From the NCBI RefSeq assembly GCF_900163645.1, contig NZ_FUKM01000005.1, forward strand, positions 40,081-104,080: a stretch of DNA of 64,000 nt, read 5' to 3'. The stretch is from Halomonas citrativorans (GTDB taxonomy: Bacteria; Pseudomonadota; Gammaproteobacteria; Pseudomonadales; Halomonadaceae). Both the position numbers and the translations under genes were made by a program. This document shows positions 26,395 to 35,608 of this stretch, piece by piece. Position 1 is the stretch's first letter. Every line of letters begins with the position of its first letter. The notes under the pieces are model-generated. The model was not told where the DNA came from, searched no databases, and worked only from the letters and a program-made list of their open reading frames with translations.

Positions 26395-27756
26395 ATGCCC
26401 ACCCCTTTACCCCGGCGTAGCTGGCTAGCCGCGCTGGCGATTTACTTTAGGGCACCTGTTATTACCATGCTGTTTCTGGGGTTTTCCGCTGGCTTACCGT
26501 TCTTACTGGTTTTTTCTACGCTGTCTGCCTGGCTACGTAGCGACGGGATTGACGTCGCCGCCATCGGCTTTTTCGCGTGGATAGGAATGCTCTACTCGAT
26601 CAAGTTTTTCTGGGCACCCGTGGTAGACAGGCTCGCCCTGCCAATCCTCACACGCATGTTCGGGCAGCGACGAGGCTGGATGCTGCTGGCCCAAGCGATG
26701 ATTGCAGCGGGGCTTGTGGGTCTTGCAGGCGTTAATCCCCAAGGTAATCTTGGAGTGGTAGCCGCATTTGCGCTATTGGTGGCGTTTGGCTCAGCCACCC
26801 AGGATATTGCGATTGATGCCTACCGCATTGAGTCCGCCGATGACGACGTACAGGCCGCCATGGCATCTACCTACATTATTGGCTACCGGGGTGGCCTGCT
26901 GGCCGCAGGCGCCGGGGCGCTCTATGTAGCGTCATCCATTTCCTGGGACGTGGCCTATTTAACCATGGCGGCGTTGGTGGGCGTGGGTGTACTCACCGTG
27001 CTGATTCGCCCCGAGCCCAAGCGGGCGTCCCTCTCGGTGCAGTTAATTCATGAACCCAAAGTACGTGCGTTTATTCGCGCTAGCCGTGGCCAACCTAAAG
27101 CGCTACGCCGCATGGGCGCCTGGTTTATCGGCGCCATCGTATGCCCCTTTACCGATTTCTTTCGTCGTTATGGGGTAAAAGCGCTCGGCATTCTGGTATT
27201 CATTGCAGTGTTTAGAATAAGCGATCTTGCCATGGCGTCGATGGCTAACCCGCTTTACATCGATCTTGGCTTTTCACTAGCAACGATTGCCAATGTGACC
27301 AATATCTTCGGTATTGCCATGAGTATTGGCGGCGGTCTTCTGGGCGGGTTATTGGTCGCACGTTACGGTATTGGGCCGGTGCTGATACTAGGGGCCGTTG
27401 CCGCCACCTTCACCAATTTGCTGTTCTCGGTACTTGCATTGATCGGCAATCAGGTACCCATGCTGGTGGTCACCATCATCGGCGATAACCTGGCCAATGG
27501 CTTGGCAAGCGCCGTGTTTATTGCGTTTCTCTCTACGCTCACATCGCGTGCATATACGGCAACGCAGTACGCGTTGTTTTCATCATTGATGACGCTACCG
27601 GGGAAGTTTTTAAGCGGCTTTGGCGGGCTAGTGGTTAGCGCCCAAGGGTATGTCACGTTCTTTATAGTGGCTACGCTGCTGGGGTTACCCGCCATTCTGC
27701 TGGCTATCTGGATTAGCCGTGACAAGCAGTTGGTGCCCGCCCCACAGCCGCGCTGA
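26395..27756 (+). CDS. ampG: AmpG-family muropeptide permease
   Basis: 453-residue MFS-type inner-membrane permease. The ATG at 26395 has GGAG nine bases upstream; an upstream in-frame ATG adds 18 non-conserved residues. AmpG features: FLGFSAGLPFLLVFSTLSAWLR near residue 25, SIKFFWAPVVDRL near 70, FGSATQDIAIDAYRIE near 140 and YRGGLLAAGAGAL near 165. AmpG imports anhydro-muropeptides for cell-wall recycling; AmpG-like proteins can also carry other solutes, and no ampC/ampD context is present. Confidence 0.85.
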   Translation: MPTPLPRRSWLAALAIYFRAPVITMLFLGFSAGLPFLLVFSTLSAWLRSDGIDVAAIGFFAWIGMLYSIKFFWAPVVDRLALPILTRMFGQRRGWMLLAQAMIAAGLVGLAGVNPQGNLGVVAAFALLVAFGSATQDIAIDAYRIESADDDVQAAMASTYIIGYRGGLLAAGAGALYVASSISWDVAYLTMAALVGVGVLTVLIRPEPKRASLSVQLIHEPKVRAFIRASRGQPKALRRMGAWFIGAIVCPFTDFFRRYGVKALGILVFIAVFRISDLAMASMANPLYIDLGFSLATIANVTNIFGIAMSIGGGLLGGLLVARYGIGPVLILGAVAATFTNLLFSVLALIGNQVPMLVVTIIGDNLANGLASAVFIAFLSTLTSRAYTATQYALFSSLMTLPGKFLSGFGGLVVSAQGYVTFFIVATLLGLPAILLAIWISRDKQLVPAPQPR

Positions 27757-27797
27757 GCGGCTGTGGAAAGAGTAAGCTTTCGTGCATAAGAAGAGGG

Positions 27798-29618
27798 TTA
27801 GCGGTGGCTATCCAGCCACTCAAGCGCACCTGGCGTGGTACGCCACTGATCACGCATCAGCGTACGGTACTGCCACGCCTCAGCACGTGAACCTGGGTCC
27901 ACCTGGCCATCGGCATAGGGTGTCGCTGGGCGCGGTTTTTCCGCACAGATCATCTCAAGCGCGTGACGATTATGAGCGGTGACGTCGCCAAGCGCCTCCT
28001 CGGCCGCCTCATGCTCGTTTAAGCGATAAAGCGCCAACGTGCGTCCCATTAGTAACCCAAGCACCAGTGAGCCATCATCGTCTTCCGACTCCTCAGTGAG
28101 TGCCAGCGCTTCCTGGTTGCGGTCATCGCGCAGTAGCTGGTCAAGCACCAACTCTTTAAGGCCCAGGCTATCTTCCTGGTCGATGGATAACAACTCTTCA
28201 GCCAGCTCTCGTGAATGCTGGCGTGCACCGCGCTCCATGCCGACCACTAGCGCCAACCCTGTACGCAGCAGCATGGCATTATCAGCATCATCCCAGCACA
28301 GGCTGCCGTTACCTGCGGCTCGGGCTTGTTCCAGCCAACGTGAAAGACGCACCGCCAGCGGCTCCAGCAGGCTTGGCGCCATCCACGGAAGGCTTCCAAA
28401 ACGGCTGGTAAGCGCGAGGGTGACATCCTGAACGACCTGAGGCGCATCCAGCCACTCAGGGTGCGCGCAGAGCGCTGACATCCACTCCTCTGCATTGCCC
28501 CACGGGTCATCGCGAAAGCCCAGCGCCACATCTTCATCGACCATTACCTGGAACTGCTCATGCCAAGCGGCGAACAGGGTCGCTTCACGGGCGGTGGTCA
28601 CATAATGCAAATGCCCGCTTTCCGAGTCGGTGCTAATATCAAGCTTGGGCGCTGTAGGAAGTACAGCAAGCAGTGCTTGCAGGGATACCAGCGGCGTGGC
28701 CAGGTCCTCTTCAGCGCTTAACAGCTGATCCGCAAGCGTCGCCCCGGGGTTATCAGCAAGTGCTGCAAGAAAATCCAACTGCTCTTCGTCAAGATCACCC
28801 TGGCGCACCAGGCGCCGATACCAGAAATTAGCCCGCTCTTTGGCTTCTTCTTCATGGCCTTCATGAAGCAGCAACATCGCCTCAATATAAGCAAGCGTGG
28901 GCGAATCAGGCAGGGCCTGCTGGGCTTTGACAAAGGCTGCCCGGGCGCTGTCCAAATCATCATTATCCAAATGCATTAAACAGAGCCGCTCAAGGGCAAC
29001 ACCGCGTAAAAACAGCGGCCCGCGCTCCATCACTTCATCTAGTAGGTCTGCCCGTTTGCGGGTAAAGCCACGCTCCTGATAGATATCCAGCAGGATTTCA
29101 AAGGCGGGCTCGGCCTGCTCTGGCAGCCGCGACCAGTCACTGCCATCAAACAGTGACTCTAGAATCTGCATCGCCCGGCCCGTTTGGCCGCTTTCTGCGG
29201 CAATCAGCCCGGCTTCCAGCAGTGCCTGCGGCGGCGCCTGACGGCTCTCCAATGCAGACTTCAGCGTGGCGCCCTTCCATTCACGCAGCGACAACATCCA
29301 CATCATCTGCTCTGGAATGTCGGTGGGGAAATCAACGCGATAACAGCACTGCTTATACTTGCGCCCAGAGTCGCACCAGCACGCCTCGTTACGCCCTGGC
29401 GTTGCCAGCGGTTCACTGGCAAAATCCAGCCTGGCCAACGGCGTTTGTGACCATAAAATAGGGGCCAGCGCTTGGGCGGTGGCGACATCACCGTTAAATG
29501 ACTTGGCGCCCTCATCGCGTGCCCAGGTCATAAAATCGGGGTAGTGTTCTTGCTGCCTGATTGCCGAGAGTGCCCTGGAGGCAAATCCCAGCAGCTGATC
29601 GACCCATACCGCTAGCAT
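27798..29618 (-). CDS. SEC-C motif and TPR-repeat protein
   Basis: 606-residue soluble protein. A SEC-C zinc motif lies near residue 80 (RNEACWCDSGRKYKQCC), followed by TPR-like helical repeats across about 110-300 (for example AGLIAAESGQTGRAMQILESL and ARAAFVKAQQALPDSPTL) and again near 500-560. The ATG at 29618 is chosen because GGAG sits six bases upstream; a GTG four codons earlier is itself part of that ribosome site. SEC-C motifs occur in SecA and in many uncharacterised proteins; function is not known. Next to an ABC1 kinase on the same strand (71 bp apart). Confidence 0.75.
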   Translation of the reverse strand: MLAVWVDQLLGFASRALSAIRQQEHYPDFMTWARDEGAKSFNGDVATAQALAPILWSQTPLARLDFASEPLATPGRNEACWCDSGRKYKQCCYRVDFPTDIPEQMMWMLSLREWKGATLKSALESRQAPPQALLEAGLIAAESGQTGRAMQILESLFDGSDWSRLPEQAEPAFEILLDIYQERGFTRKRADLLDEVMERGPLFLRGVALERLCLMHLDNDDLDSARAAFVKAQQALPDSPTLAYIEAMLLLHEGHEEEAKERANFWYRRLVRQGDLDEEQLDFLAALADNPGATLADQLLSAEEDLATPLVSLQALLAVLPTAPKLDISTDSESGHLHYVTTAREATLFAAWHEQFQVMVDEDVALGFRDDPWGNAEEWMSALCAHPEWLDAPQVVQDVTLALTSRFGSLPWMAPSLLEPLAVRLSRWLEQARAAGNGSLCWDDADNAMLLRTGLALVVGMERGARQHSRELAEELLSIDQEDSLGLKELVLDQLLRDDRNQEALALTEESEDDDGSLVLGLLMGRTLALYRLNEHEAAEEALGDVTAHNRHALEMICAEKPRPATPYADGQVDPGSRAEAWQYRTLMRDQWRTTPGALEWLDSHR

Positions 29619-29689
29619 TGCCGTCTCCACTGTGTTTAAAAGCGCAATAGCTTACCATGAAGGTGCACATGGCCGCAGCGGTAAACTCT

Positions 29690-30937
29690 TTATCGTCGGG
29701 CTACGCACTCAAACAGCGCCGCGGTCCGTACGTGCATATCCAGTCGCGCTTTTAAACGCACCAGATTCCAGTAGTGGCCATTCAGCGCTCGGGAGAGTAG
29801 CAGCGTATCCGCAGGGGGCTGCAAGCGGTCCATCGCCGCCCACACTTTGGGCGACAGTTCACGCAGGCGGCGGTGCACGCGCACATCGCTGAAATCCTGC
29901 TCACCCGGCTCAAACAGTGGAGAGACACTTTCAGCAGTCTCGCGGTAAAGCGCCAACGGTGCGCCTTGGCCTTGGCGGCCGCCCAAATTGACGAGTGCGT
30001 CATCCATGGCCATGGGGTCATGATCAAGCGTGGCGCTGAGCAAATGCATCATCGCCTCAATACGTGCTTCGGGCACAGCAATCACAGCACCAAAATCGTA
30101 AATAATCAGCCGACCTTGCTCATCTGCCGCAAAATTACCTGCATGCGGGTCAGCATGCAGTTCACCGTGGGTAAACAGCTCCTGGGTAATCCAGTCGGCA
30201 AGCGTGGTGGCTACCTTCTGGCGCACTGTATCATCGGCGCCTTCCAGCTCACGTAGCGGCGTACCTGGCACGTAAGACATGGCCAGAACATGCTGGCCCG
30301 AAAGCTCAAACAGCGGCTTGGGTATGATGATTCGCGAATCGCTCTGATAACGCTCTCGGTACCGCGCCAAGGCATTTGCTTCCGCCTGATAATCCAGCTC
30401 ATCGCGAAGCCCCGCCGCCAGCTCTTCAAACAGCGCATCCAGGCGCGCCTGAGGTACCTTGAACCAACGCCCCAACCCGATAATGCGGCGCACCTGTTTT
30501 AAATCACTTTCCAGCACGTCCGCCAAACCGGGGTACTGCACTTTCAGCACCACCGTTTCGCCCTCAAGGGTGACCGCCTTGTGCACCTGACCCATGGAAG
30601 CGCTGGCAAAAGGCCGCTCCTCAATTCCGGTAAAATACTCATGGATATCGCCGTACTGAAGCACCAAGGCTTCATGGATACGCGGCCAAGGCATTGGCTC
30701 TGCCTGGCGCTGCAAGCGCGCCAGCTCATCGGCTAAATCTGGCGGCAGCAGGTCGTCCCACTGCGACATCATTTGGGCAAGCTTCATTGCTGGGCCTTTA
30801 AGCTCGGAAAGCCCTTCGAACAGCGCCTCACCTAACGCACGCCAATCCGCCTGGCCGCCCAAGCGCGTTTTAAGCAGCGCACCGCCCGTGCGTGCACCCA
30901 GGCCCATTAACCTGCGTGTTCTACCGCGTTCGCGCAT
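29690..30937 (-). CDS. ABC1/UbiB-family atypical kinase
   Basis: 415-residue ABC1 kinase-like protein. Family motifs: KGPAMKLAQMMSQWD near residue 48 (the KxGQ helix, here K-L-A-Q), FASASMGQVHKA near 110 (alanine-rich nucleotide loop in place of a Gly-rich loop), VVLKVQYPG near 128 (catalytic Lys), GELHADPHAGNF near 270 (catalytic loop) and IIYDFGAV near 292 (DFG). Bacterial members support ubiquinone synthesis; this one is not in a ubi operon and is shorter than UbiB, with no clear C-terminal membrane anchors. Divergent from topB. Confidence 0.85.
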   Translation of the reverse strand: MRERGRTRRLMGLGARTGGALLKTRLGGQADWRALGEALFEGLSELKGPAMKLAQMMSQWDDLLPPDLADELARLQRQAEPMPWPRIHEALVLQYGDIHEYFTGIEERPFASASMGQVHKAVTLEGETVVLKVQYPGLADVLESDLKQVRRIIGLGRWFKVPQARLDALFEELAAGLRDELDYQAEANALARYRERYQSDSRIIIPKPLFELSGQHVLAMSYVPGTPLRELEGADDTVRQKVATTLADWITQELFTHGELHADPHAGNFAADEQGRLIIYDFGAVIAVPEARIEAMMHLLSATLDHDPMAMDDALVNLGGRQGQGAPLALYRETAESVSPLFEPGEQDFSDVRVHRRLRELSPKVWAAMDRLQPPADTLLLSRALNGHYWNLVRLKARLDMHVRTAALFECVARR

Positions 30938-31021
30938 ATCAATCCCCTCTGCCCTGCCCTATAAGTCACCGCTACTGTTACCATAGGCGCATTTCGAACA
31001 GACGTTAAGGCCACGCTTCGC

Positions 31022-32938
31022 ATGCGCTTGATTATTGCCGAAAAACCCAGCCTTGCCCGGGCTATTGCTGAAGCGCTGCCGGGAAGTCCCAAACGCCAGG
31101 AAGGCGCTATTGTGTGCGGTGATACCACCGTGACCTGGTGTTTGGGTCACCTGCTTGAGCAGTCCCCACCCGAGGCCTACGACCCCGCCGATAAACAGTG
31201 GCGTCTGGACCGTTTGCCCATCGTGCCCGGCATCTGGAAGTTGGCACCGCGTTATAAAGCGCGTGGGCAGCTAGCGGTGATTCGCAAGTTAATCAAGCAG
31301 GCCACTGATGTTGTTCATGCTGGCGATCCGGATCGCGAAGGCCAACTACTGGTGCAGGAAGTGATCGAGCACTTGAAGTACCGCGGCCCGGTTCAACGCC
31401 TGTTGATCAGCGATTTGAACCGCCCAGCGGTGAGCCGTGCCCTCGCAAAACTGCGCTCCAATCAAGAATTCCAGCCACTTTTTCAGGCAGCGCAAGCGCG
31501 TTCACGCGCTGACTGGCTATATGGCATCAACTTGACTCGTGCCTGGACGCTCACCGGCCGCCAGGCGGGCCACGATGGTGTGCTTTCCGTTGGCCGCGTG
31601 CAAACCCCGGTACTTGGGCTGATTGTGCGTCGAGATAACGCCATTCGAGATTTCAAGCCGCACTCGTTCTATCCGCTCTGGGTGGACTTACAGGTTGAAA
31701 AAGGCCAGCTACGCGCCTGGTGGGCGCCCCAGGAAAACCAGCCGCTGGACGATCAAGGCCGCTTGATTGACCGCACGCCTGCCGATGCGCTGGCCGCCCA
31801 ATTGCCGGGTGCTACCGGCCAGCTCACCAAGCTCGACCAGCAGGAAAAACGCCAAGCACCGCCGCTGCCCTACTCGCTTTCCGCACTTCAGGTAGATGCC
31901 GCCCGACGCTTTGGGCTTTCCGCACAAATGGTGCTGGATATTTGCCAGCGCCTTTACGAGCAGCACAAGCTGATCACCTACCCGCGCTCCGACTGTCGCT
32001 ATCTGCCCGAAGAGCACTTGGCCCTTGCCCAGCGCAGCTTAACCGGCGCCTGCCAAAATGATGACACGCTCAGCCAGTGGCTAAACGGTGCCGATTTCTC
32101 ACTGCGCTCCAAAGCCTGGAACGACAAGCAGGTAGGCGCCCACCACGCATTGGCGCCTACCGGCAAGCCTGCTGATTTCAGTCAGCTCTCGGCCACCGAA
32201 GGCCACGTGTTTCGGTTGGTGGTGCGCAACGTGATGGCCCAGTTCTATCGCCCTTTGCGCACCTTTGAAGTGAAAGCCGAGTTCACCCTGTTAAACGAGG
32301 CGTTCCGTGCCCGCGGTCAAAGCATTCTCGACTCTGGCTGGAAACCGCTTTTCACCACAAAAGAAGAAGCGCCGCCGCTGCCACCGCTTACCCAAAATGA
32401 ACACTGCAAAGCACTGGGTGCAGGCGTAGAGGAAAAAGAAACCCGTCCACCCGAGCCGTTTACCGATGCCAGCCTAATCAAGGCGATGATGAACATCGGC
32501 CGCTATGTGGATGACCCGAACGTTCGCAAGACCTTACGGGACACCGATGGCCTGGGTACCGAAGCCACCCGCGCCGGTATCATCGAAACCTTGGTACAGC
32601 GCGGCTACCTGGTGCGTCAACAAAAAGCCCTACGTGCCACCAAACTGGGGAGCGCGTTAATCACCGCCCTACCCAGCGCCGTCAGCACGCCGGAACGCAC
32701 CGCCCTTTGGGAGCAGCGCCTGCGGGCCATTTCCGAACAACAGGATGATGCAGGCGCTTTTCAGCATGCACTGCTGGATGACCTTCGCGCCCTGCTTAAT
32801 CAAAGCGACGCGGGAAAGCTCAGGCAGAGTTTGCAAACGGCCCAGGGCGCAACCGGCGGCCCGGCGAAGCACACGAGTAAGCCAAAAAAGCGTTATACAA
32901 AAAGAAAAAGTACCGCCGGAAAGCAAACAAAAAGCTAA
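31022..32938 (+). CDS. topB: DNA topoisomerase III
   Basis: Type IA topoisomerase that decatenates and relaxes negatively supercoiled DNA. 638 residues. Toprim domain at the N-terminus (LIIAEKPSLARAIAEALP and HAGDPDREGQLLVQEV with the acidic triad), then GINLTRAWTLTGR and the catalytic tyrosine in LITYPRSDCRYLPEE near residue 320. The LSVGRVQTPVLGLIVRRD block is typical of TopB. The C-terminal tail is short and basic (KHTSKPKKRYTKRK), possibly for DNA binding; the extended TopB C-terminal zinc region of E. coli is not obvious. Divergent from the ABC1 kinase. Confidence 0.95.
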   Translation: MRLIIAEKPSLARAIAEALPGSPKRQEGAIVCGDTTVTWCLGHLLEQSPPEAYDPADKQWRLDRLPIVPGIWKLAPRYKARGQLAVIRKLIKQATDVVHAGDPDREGQLLVQEVIEHLKYRGPVQRLLISDLNRPAVSRALAKLRSNQEFQPLFQAAQARSRADWLYGINLTRAWTLTGRQAGHDGVLSVGRVQTPVLGLIVRRDNAIRDFKPHSFYPLWVDLQVEKGQLRAWWAPQENQPLDDQGRLIDRTPADALAAQLPGATGQLTKLDQQEKRQAPPLPYSLSALQVDAARRFGLSAQMVLDICQRLYEQHKLITYPRSDCRYLPEEHLALAQRSLTGACQNDDTLSQWLNGADFSLRSKAWNDKQVGAHHALAPTGKPADFSQLSATEGHVFRLVVRNVMAQFYRPLRTFEVKAEFTLLNEAFRARGQSILDSGWKPLFTTKEEAPPLPPLTQNEHCKALGAGVEEKETRPPEPFTDASLIKAMMNIGRYVDDPNVRKTLRDTDGLGTEATRAGIIETLVQRGYLVRQQKALRATKLGSALITALPSAVSTPERTALWEQRLRAISEQQDDAGAFQHALLDDLRALLNQSDAGKLRQSLQTAQGATGGPAKHTSKPKKRYTKRKSTAGKQTKS

Positions 32939-33063
32939 GTTAAAATAAGCAAGGGGGCACTCTATCCAGCTCGCTTCTATCTAGCTTGATATGTATAAGT
33001 AGGCACAGCCGTGGCTTCGCTCTAAAAACCTCATCAAGATAACGGTATAAATACAGAATGTTA

Positions 33064-33969
33064 TCAAGCCGAAGACGTTGATAGCCTGCCAGGCACTGCC
33101 ATCACCCAGTCGCGAAGCGCCAACATCGTTGGATCGTTTCGGCGGCTTTCGGGGTAGGCCAAAAAGAAGGCGCGGTCTTCAAGTTCAGGGCCAAAAGGTT
33201 GTACCAGGCGTCCTTCGGCCAACTCATCTTCAATCAGCTGACGGCTCATCAGCATGACGCCCTGCCCTCCCACAGCCGCTGAAATAGCGTGGCTTTCGTC
33301 AGAGAAAGCCAGCCCGGCGCCGACATTCAACCCTGGAATCTGGGCGGTTTTCTGGTAACCCGGCCAATCCATTGGCGATATACATACTCCCTGAGGTCGA
33401 AAGTGAATCAGCGGATACTTCGATAGATCCTCCCCTAAATGCTGAGCAAGCTGAGGGCTACACGCCGGAATCAATGTGGTATCAAACAGCTTCTCAGCGA
33501 CCAGTCCTGGCCAACGTCCATCGCCATGCCGAATGGCAAGGTCGGCGGTTATCCCATCTAGCGCAATGGGCTCGTGGGACGCATGGATTCGCAGGTCAAT
33601 GTCTGGATGAGATTCGCGCAGTATGCAAACCCAGGGCAGCAACCAACGCACGGCTACCACCGGTGTGGTCGTCAGCGTGATACCCCGCCGCTCGGGCATG
33701 GCGCTCAAGCGTTCAATGGTATTACTGATATTGTCGAACGAGGATTCCAGCACCTGCTGCAGCTCGCGGCCTTGCGGCGTCAATTCAAGCTGCCTGGGCC
33801 TGCGCACAAACAGCACAATGCCTAGCGCCTCTTCAAGCCCACGAATCTGGTGACTAATGGCCGTGGCGGTAACTGAAAGCTCCAGCGCCGCCTGCTTGGC
33901 ACTTTCATGGCGAGCAGCGGCTTCAAAAGCGCGAAGTGCCGAAAGCGAGGGTAATCGTCGAGAATTCAT
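33064..33969 (-). CDS. LysR-family regulator (GcvA-like)
   Basis: 301-residue LTTR: N-terminal winged HTH (SLSALRAFEAAARHESAKQAALELSVTATAISHQIRGLEE, as the HTH_1 block about residues 8-48) and a C-terminal substrate-binding domain (about 93-295) of the GcvA/AmpR-type with ADLAIRHGDGRWPG. Divergent from the azoreductase gene, 120 bp away, and probably its regulator. A short palindrome ATGAGT-TTT-ACTCAT (33970-33984) overlaps the region just before the start codon and may be an autoregulatory site. Confidence 0.88.
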   Translation of the reverse strand: MNSRRLPSLSALRAFEAAARHESAKQAALELSVTATAISHQIRGLEEALGIVLFVRRPRQLELTPQGRELQQVLESSFDNISNTIERLSAMPERRGITLTTTPVVAVRWLLPWVCILRESHPDIDLRIHASHEPIALDGITADLAIRHGDGRWPGLVAEKLFDTTLIPACSPQLAQHLGEDLSKYPLIHFRPQGVCISPMDWPGYQKTAQIPGLNVGAGLAFSDESHAISAAVGGQGVMLMSRQLIEDELAEGRLVQPFGPELEDRAFFLAYPESRRNDPTMLALRDWVMAVPGRLSTSSA

Positions 33970-34089
33970 GAATGAGTTTTACTCATCTATACCTGCAAGA
34001 AAAGGTCGTTTGTTACGGCTCATAAGCCAAGTCTAAGCTACGCCTGTTGTTAATCATAGATGAACTCAGCTCAAAACAGGAGACTATCC

Positions 34090-34794
34090 ATGCCGCATAT
34101 CCTACATATAGACGCCAGCGCTCGCCCGGGGATTGCAGGAACAGACAATCATGGCTCTCACAGCCGTCACCTTACCGATCAGTTTGCCAAACAATGGCAA
34201 TCACGCCGCCCGCAAGACATGATCACCTATCGCGATATAGGCCAACACCCGCCATCCTTTCTTAACCACGACTGGATCGCGTCGGCTTTCACGCCTGAAG
34301 AACAGCGGGCACCTTGGATGAAGGATGCACTAGCAGAAAGCGACCAGCTGGTTGATGAATTAATCGCCGCGGATGTCGTAGTGATCGGCACGCCGTTCTA
34401 CAACTTCGGCATGCCTGCCGCCCTCAAAGCGTGGATCGACCAAGTAGTACGCCCCGGTCGAACGGTGGATATCGATGAGAGTAACCCGACTGATCCTTAC
34501 GTTCCAAAGCTTTCTGACCGGCCAAGGCATGCGGTTGTTCTTACCGCCAGAGGCGGGATAGGATTTGATTTCGGTGGAAAGATGGCGCACATCAACCACC
34601 TGGAGCCCAATTTAGCCACTGCACTGGCGTTTATTGGCATCACTCAAATTCACTATATCGCCATTGAGGGGCAGGAAGTGGGCGGGGAGGTATTGGCGAA
34701 GTCAGTTGCTGACGCAATAAGTAAAGTCGAACGGCTTGTTGATGAGTTGCAGGTGATGACATGGCGAGACACACAAATATCTGAACCGGCTTAA
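34090..34794 (+). CDS. azoR: FMN-dependent NADH-azoreductase (AzoR family)
   Basis: Flavodoxin-fold quinone/azo-dye reductase. ATG at 34090 with AGGAG upstream gives 234 residues; the family average is about 200. HILHIDASARPG at the N-terminus and VIGTPFYNFGMPAALKAWIDQVVRPG near residue 95-120 (FMN-binding M-x-N-F-G-P-like loop) are the defining blocks; TARGGIGFDFG is the second FMN loop. An extra segment (residues 12-35, GIAGTDNHGSHSR) is unlike E. coli AzoR. Divergent LysR gene probably controls it. Confidence 0.85.
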   Translation: MPHILHIDASARPGIAGTDNHGSHSRHLTDQFAKQWQSRRPQDMITYRDIGQHPPSFLNHDWIASAFTPEEQRAPWMKDALAESDQLVDELIAADVVVIGTPFYNFGMPAALKAWIDQVVRPGRTVDIDESNPTDPYVPKLSDRPRHAVVLTARGGIGFDFGGKMAHINHLEPNLATALAFIGITQIHYIAIEGQEVGGEVLAKSVADAISKVERLVDELQVMTWRDTQISEPA

Positions 34795-34848
34795 AAGCAG
34801 GAAGCAGCATTCTTACTATCAAGGTCGGCGCGTGAGGTGCGGGTATCA

Positions 34849-35169
34849 CTAGCCCAAGATATCCGCACCTTTGTGCCCCTCTGGCACGCCCTGAACCAAC
34901 AGCACATCGCCCTCGGTATGCTGGGTACGAAATGGGCGAATCGCCTTATAAGCATCGGAGTCATACCACCCTTGAGCTTGTTCCATAGTAGGAAACTCAA
35001 TGACGACCAGATCGCCAGCCCACGCGCCCTCAAGTGGCGTGTATGGCCCACCATGAACAAGGTATTTACCTGAAAAAGGAGCGAGCGTTGCGTCGATACG
35101 CTCTAAATATTGTTTAACCTCAGGATCGAATCGAGTTTCTCGAATGAGAGCAACAGCGTAGGCAGGCAT
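34849..35169 (-). CDS. DUF1330 family protein
   Basis: 106-residue small alpha+beta-barrel (ferredoxin-like) protein of the DUF1330 family, recognised by KYLVHGGPYTPLEG, LVVIEFPTMEQAQGWYDSDAY and IRPFRTQHTEGDVLLVQG. Two ATG codons follow each other directly; the second (35169) has better spacing from AAGGGGG. Function unknown in this family. Convergent with the azoreductase gene with only 54 bp between. Confidence 0.85.
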   Translation of the reverse strand: MPAYAVALIRETRFDPEVKQYLERIDATLAPFSGKYLVHGGPYTPLEGAWAGDLVVIEFPTMEQAQGWYDSDAYKAIRPFRTQHTEGDVLLVQGVPEGHKGADILG

Positions 35170-35608
35170 CATCCCCCCCTTGATTAGACGAAATAATTTT
35201 CTAAACAACGAAAGCCTAGAGCAAACACTTTAAATAACGAACCCACTTATCACTATATCGATTTAACTGACAATAACTCTCCATAAATTTAATTTTTATT
35301 AAACCAATGACGCTTCATTGCTGTATTGGTTAGAGGCCACCATTCAGGGTTTCGCAAATAAAGTCCCTTTTTGCTGCTGTATACGCTTCTCTATCCAACC
35401 TATATTTCGCCGCCCAACGCCTATCGATCAGAGAGGCGTTATATTCCATGGAAGTTGAAAAGATGTAGCAGCCGAGCCCGTTCCTCTTCAAACAGAGTTG
35501 GCCAATCAGTACTGTATGAGCAGAGTACTATCTTCTCGTTAATCGCTCGGCTCAAGGACTCTGCCTCATTCATACTATGGATACTCCCCGCCTTGAGAAT
35601 GGCGACGC
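35170..35608. other. Gene-free stretch between DUF1330 and HtpX-like genes
   Basis: About 440 bp. Its first part (35210-35340) is AT-rich and probably holds the DUF1330 promoter. A 90-codon plus-strand frame (35371-35640) has no ribosome site and runs into the antisense of the HtpX-like gene, so I do not call it. No RNA, repeat or transposon feature is apparent. Confidence 0.5.
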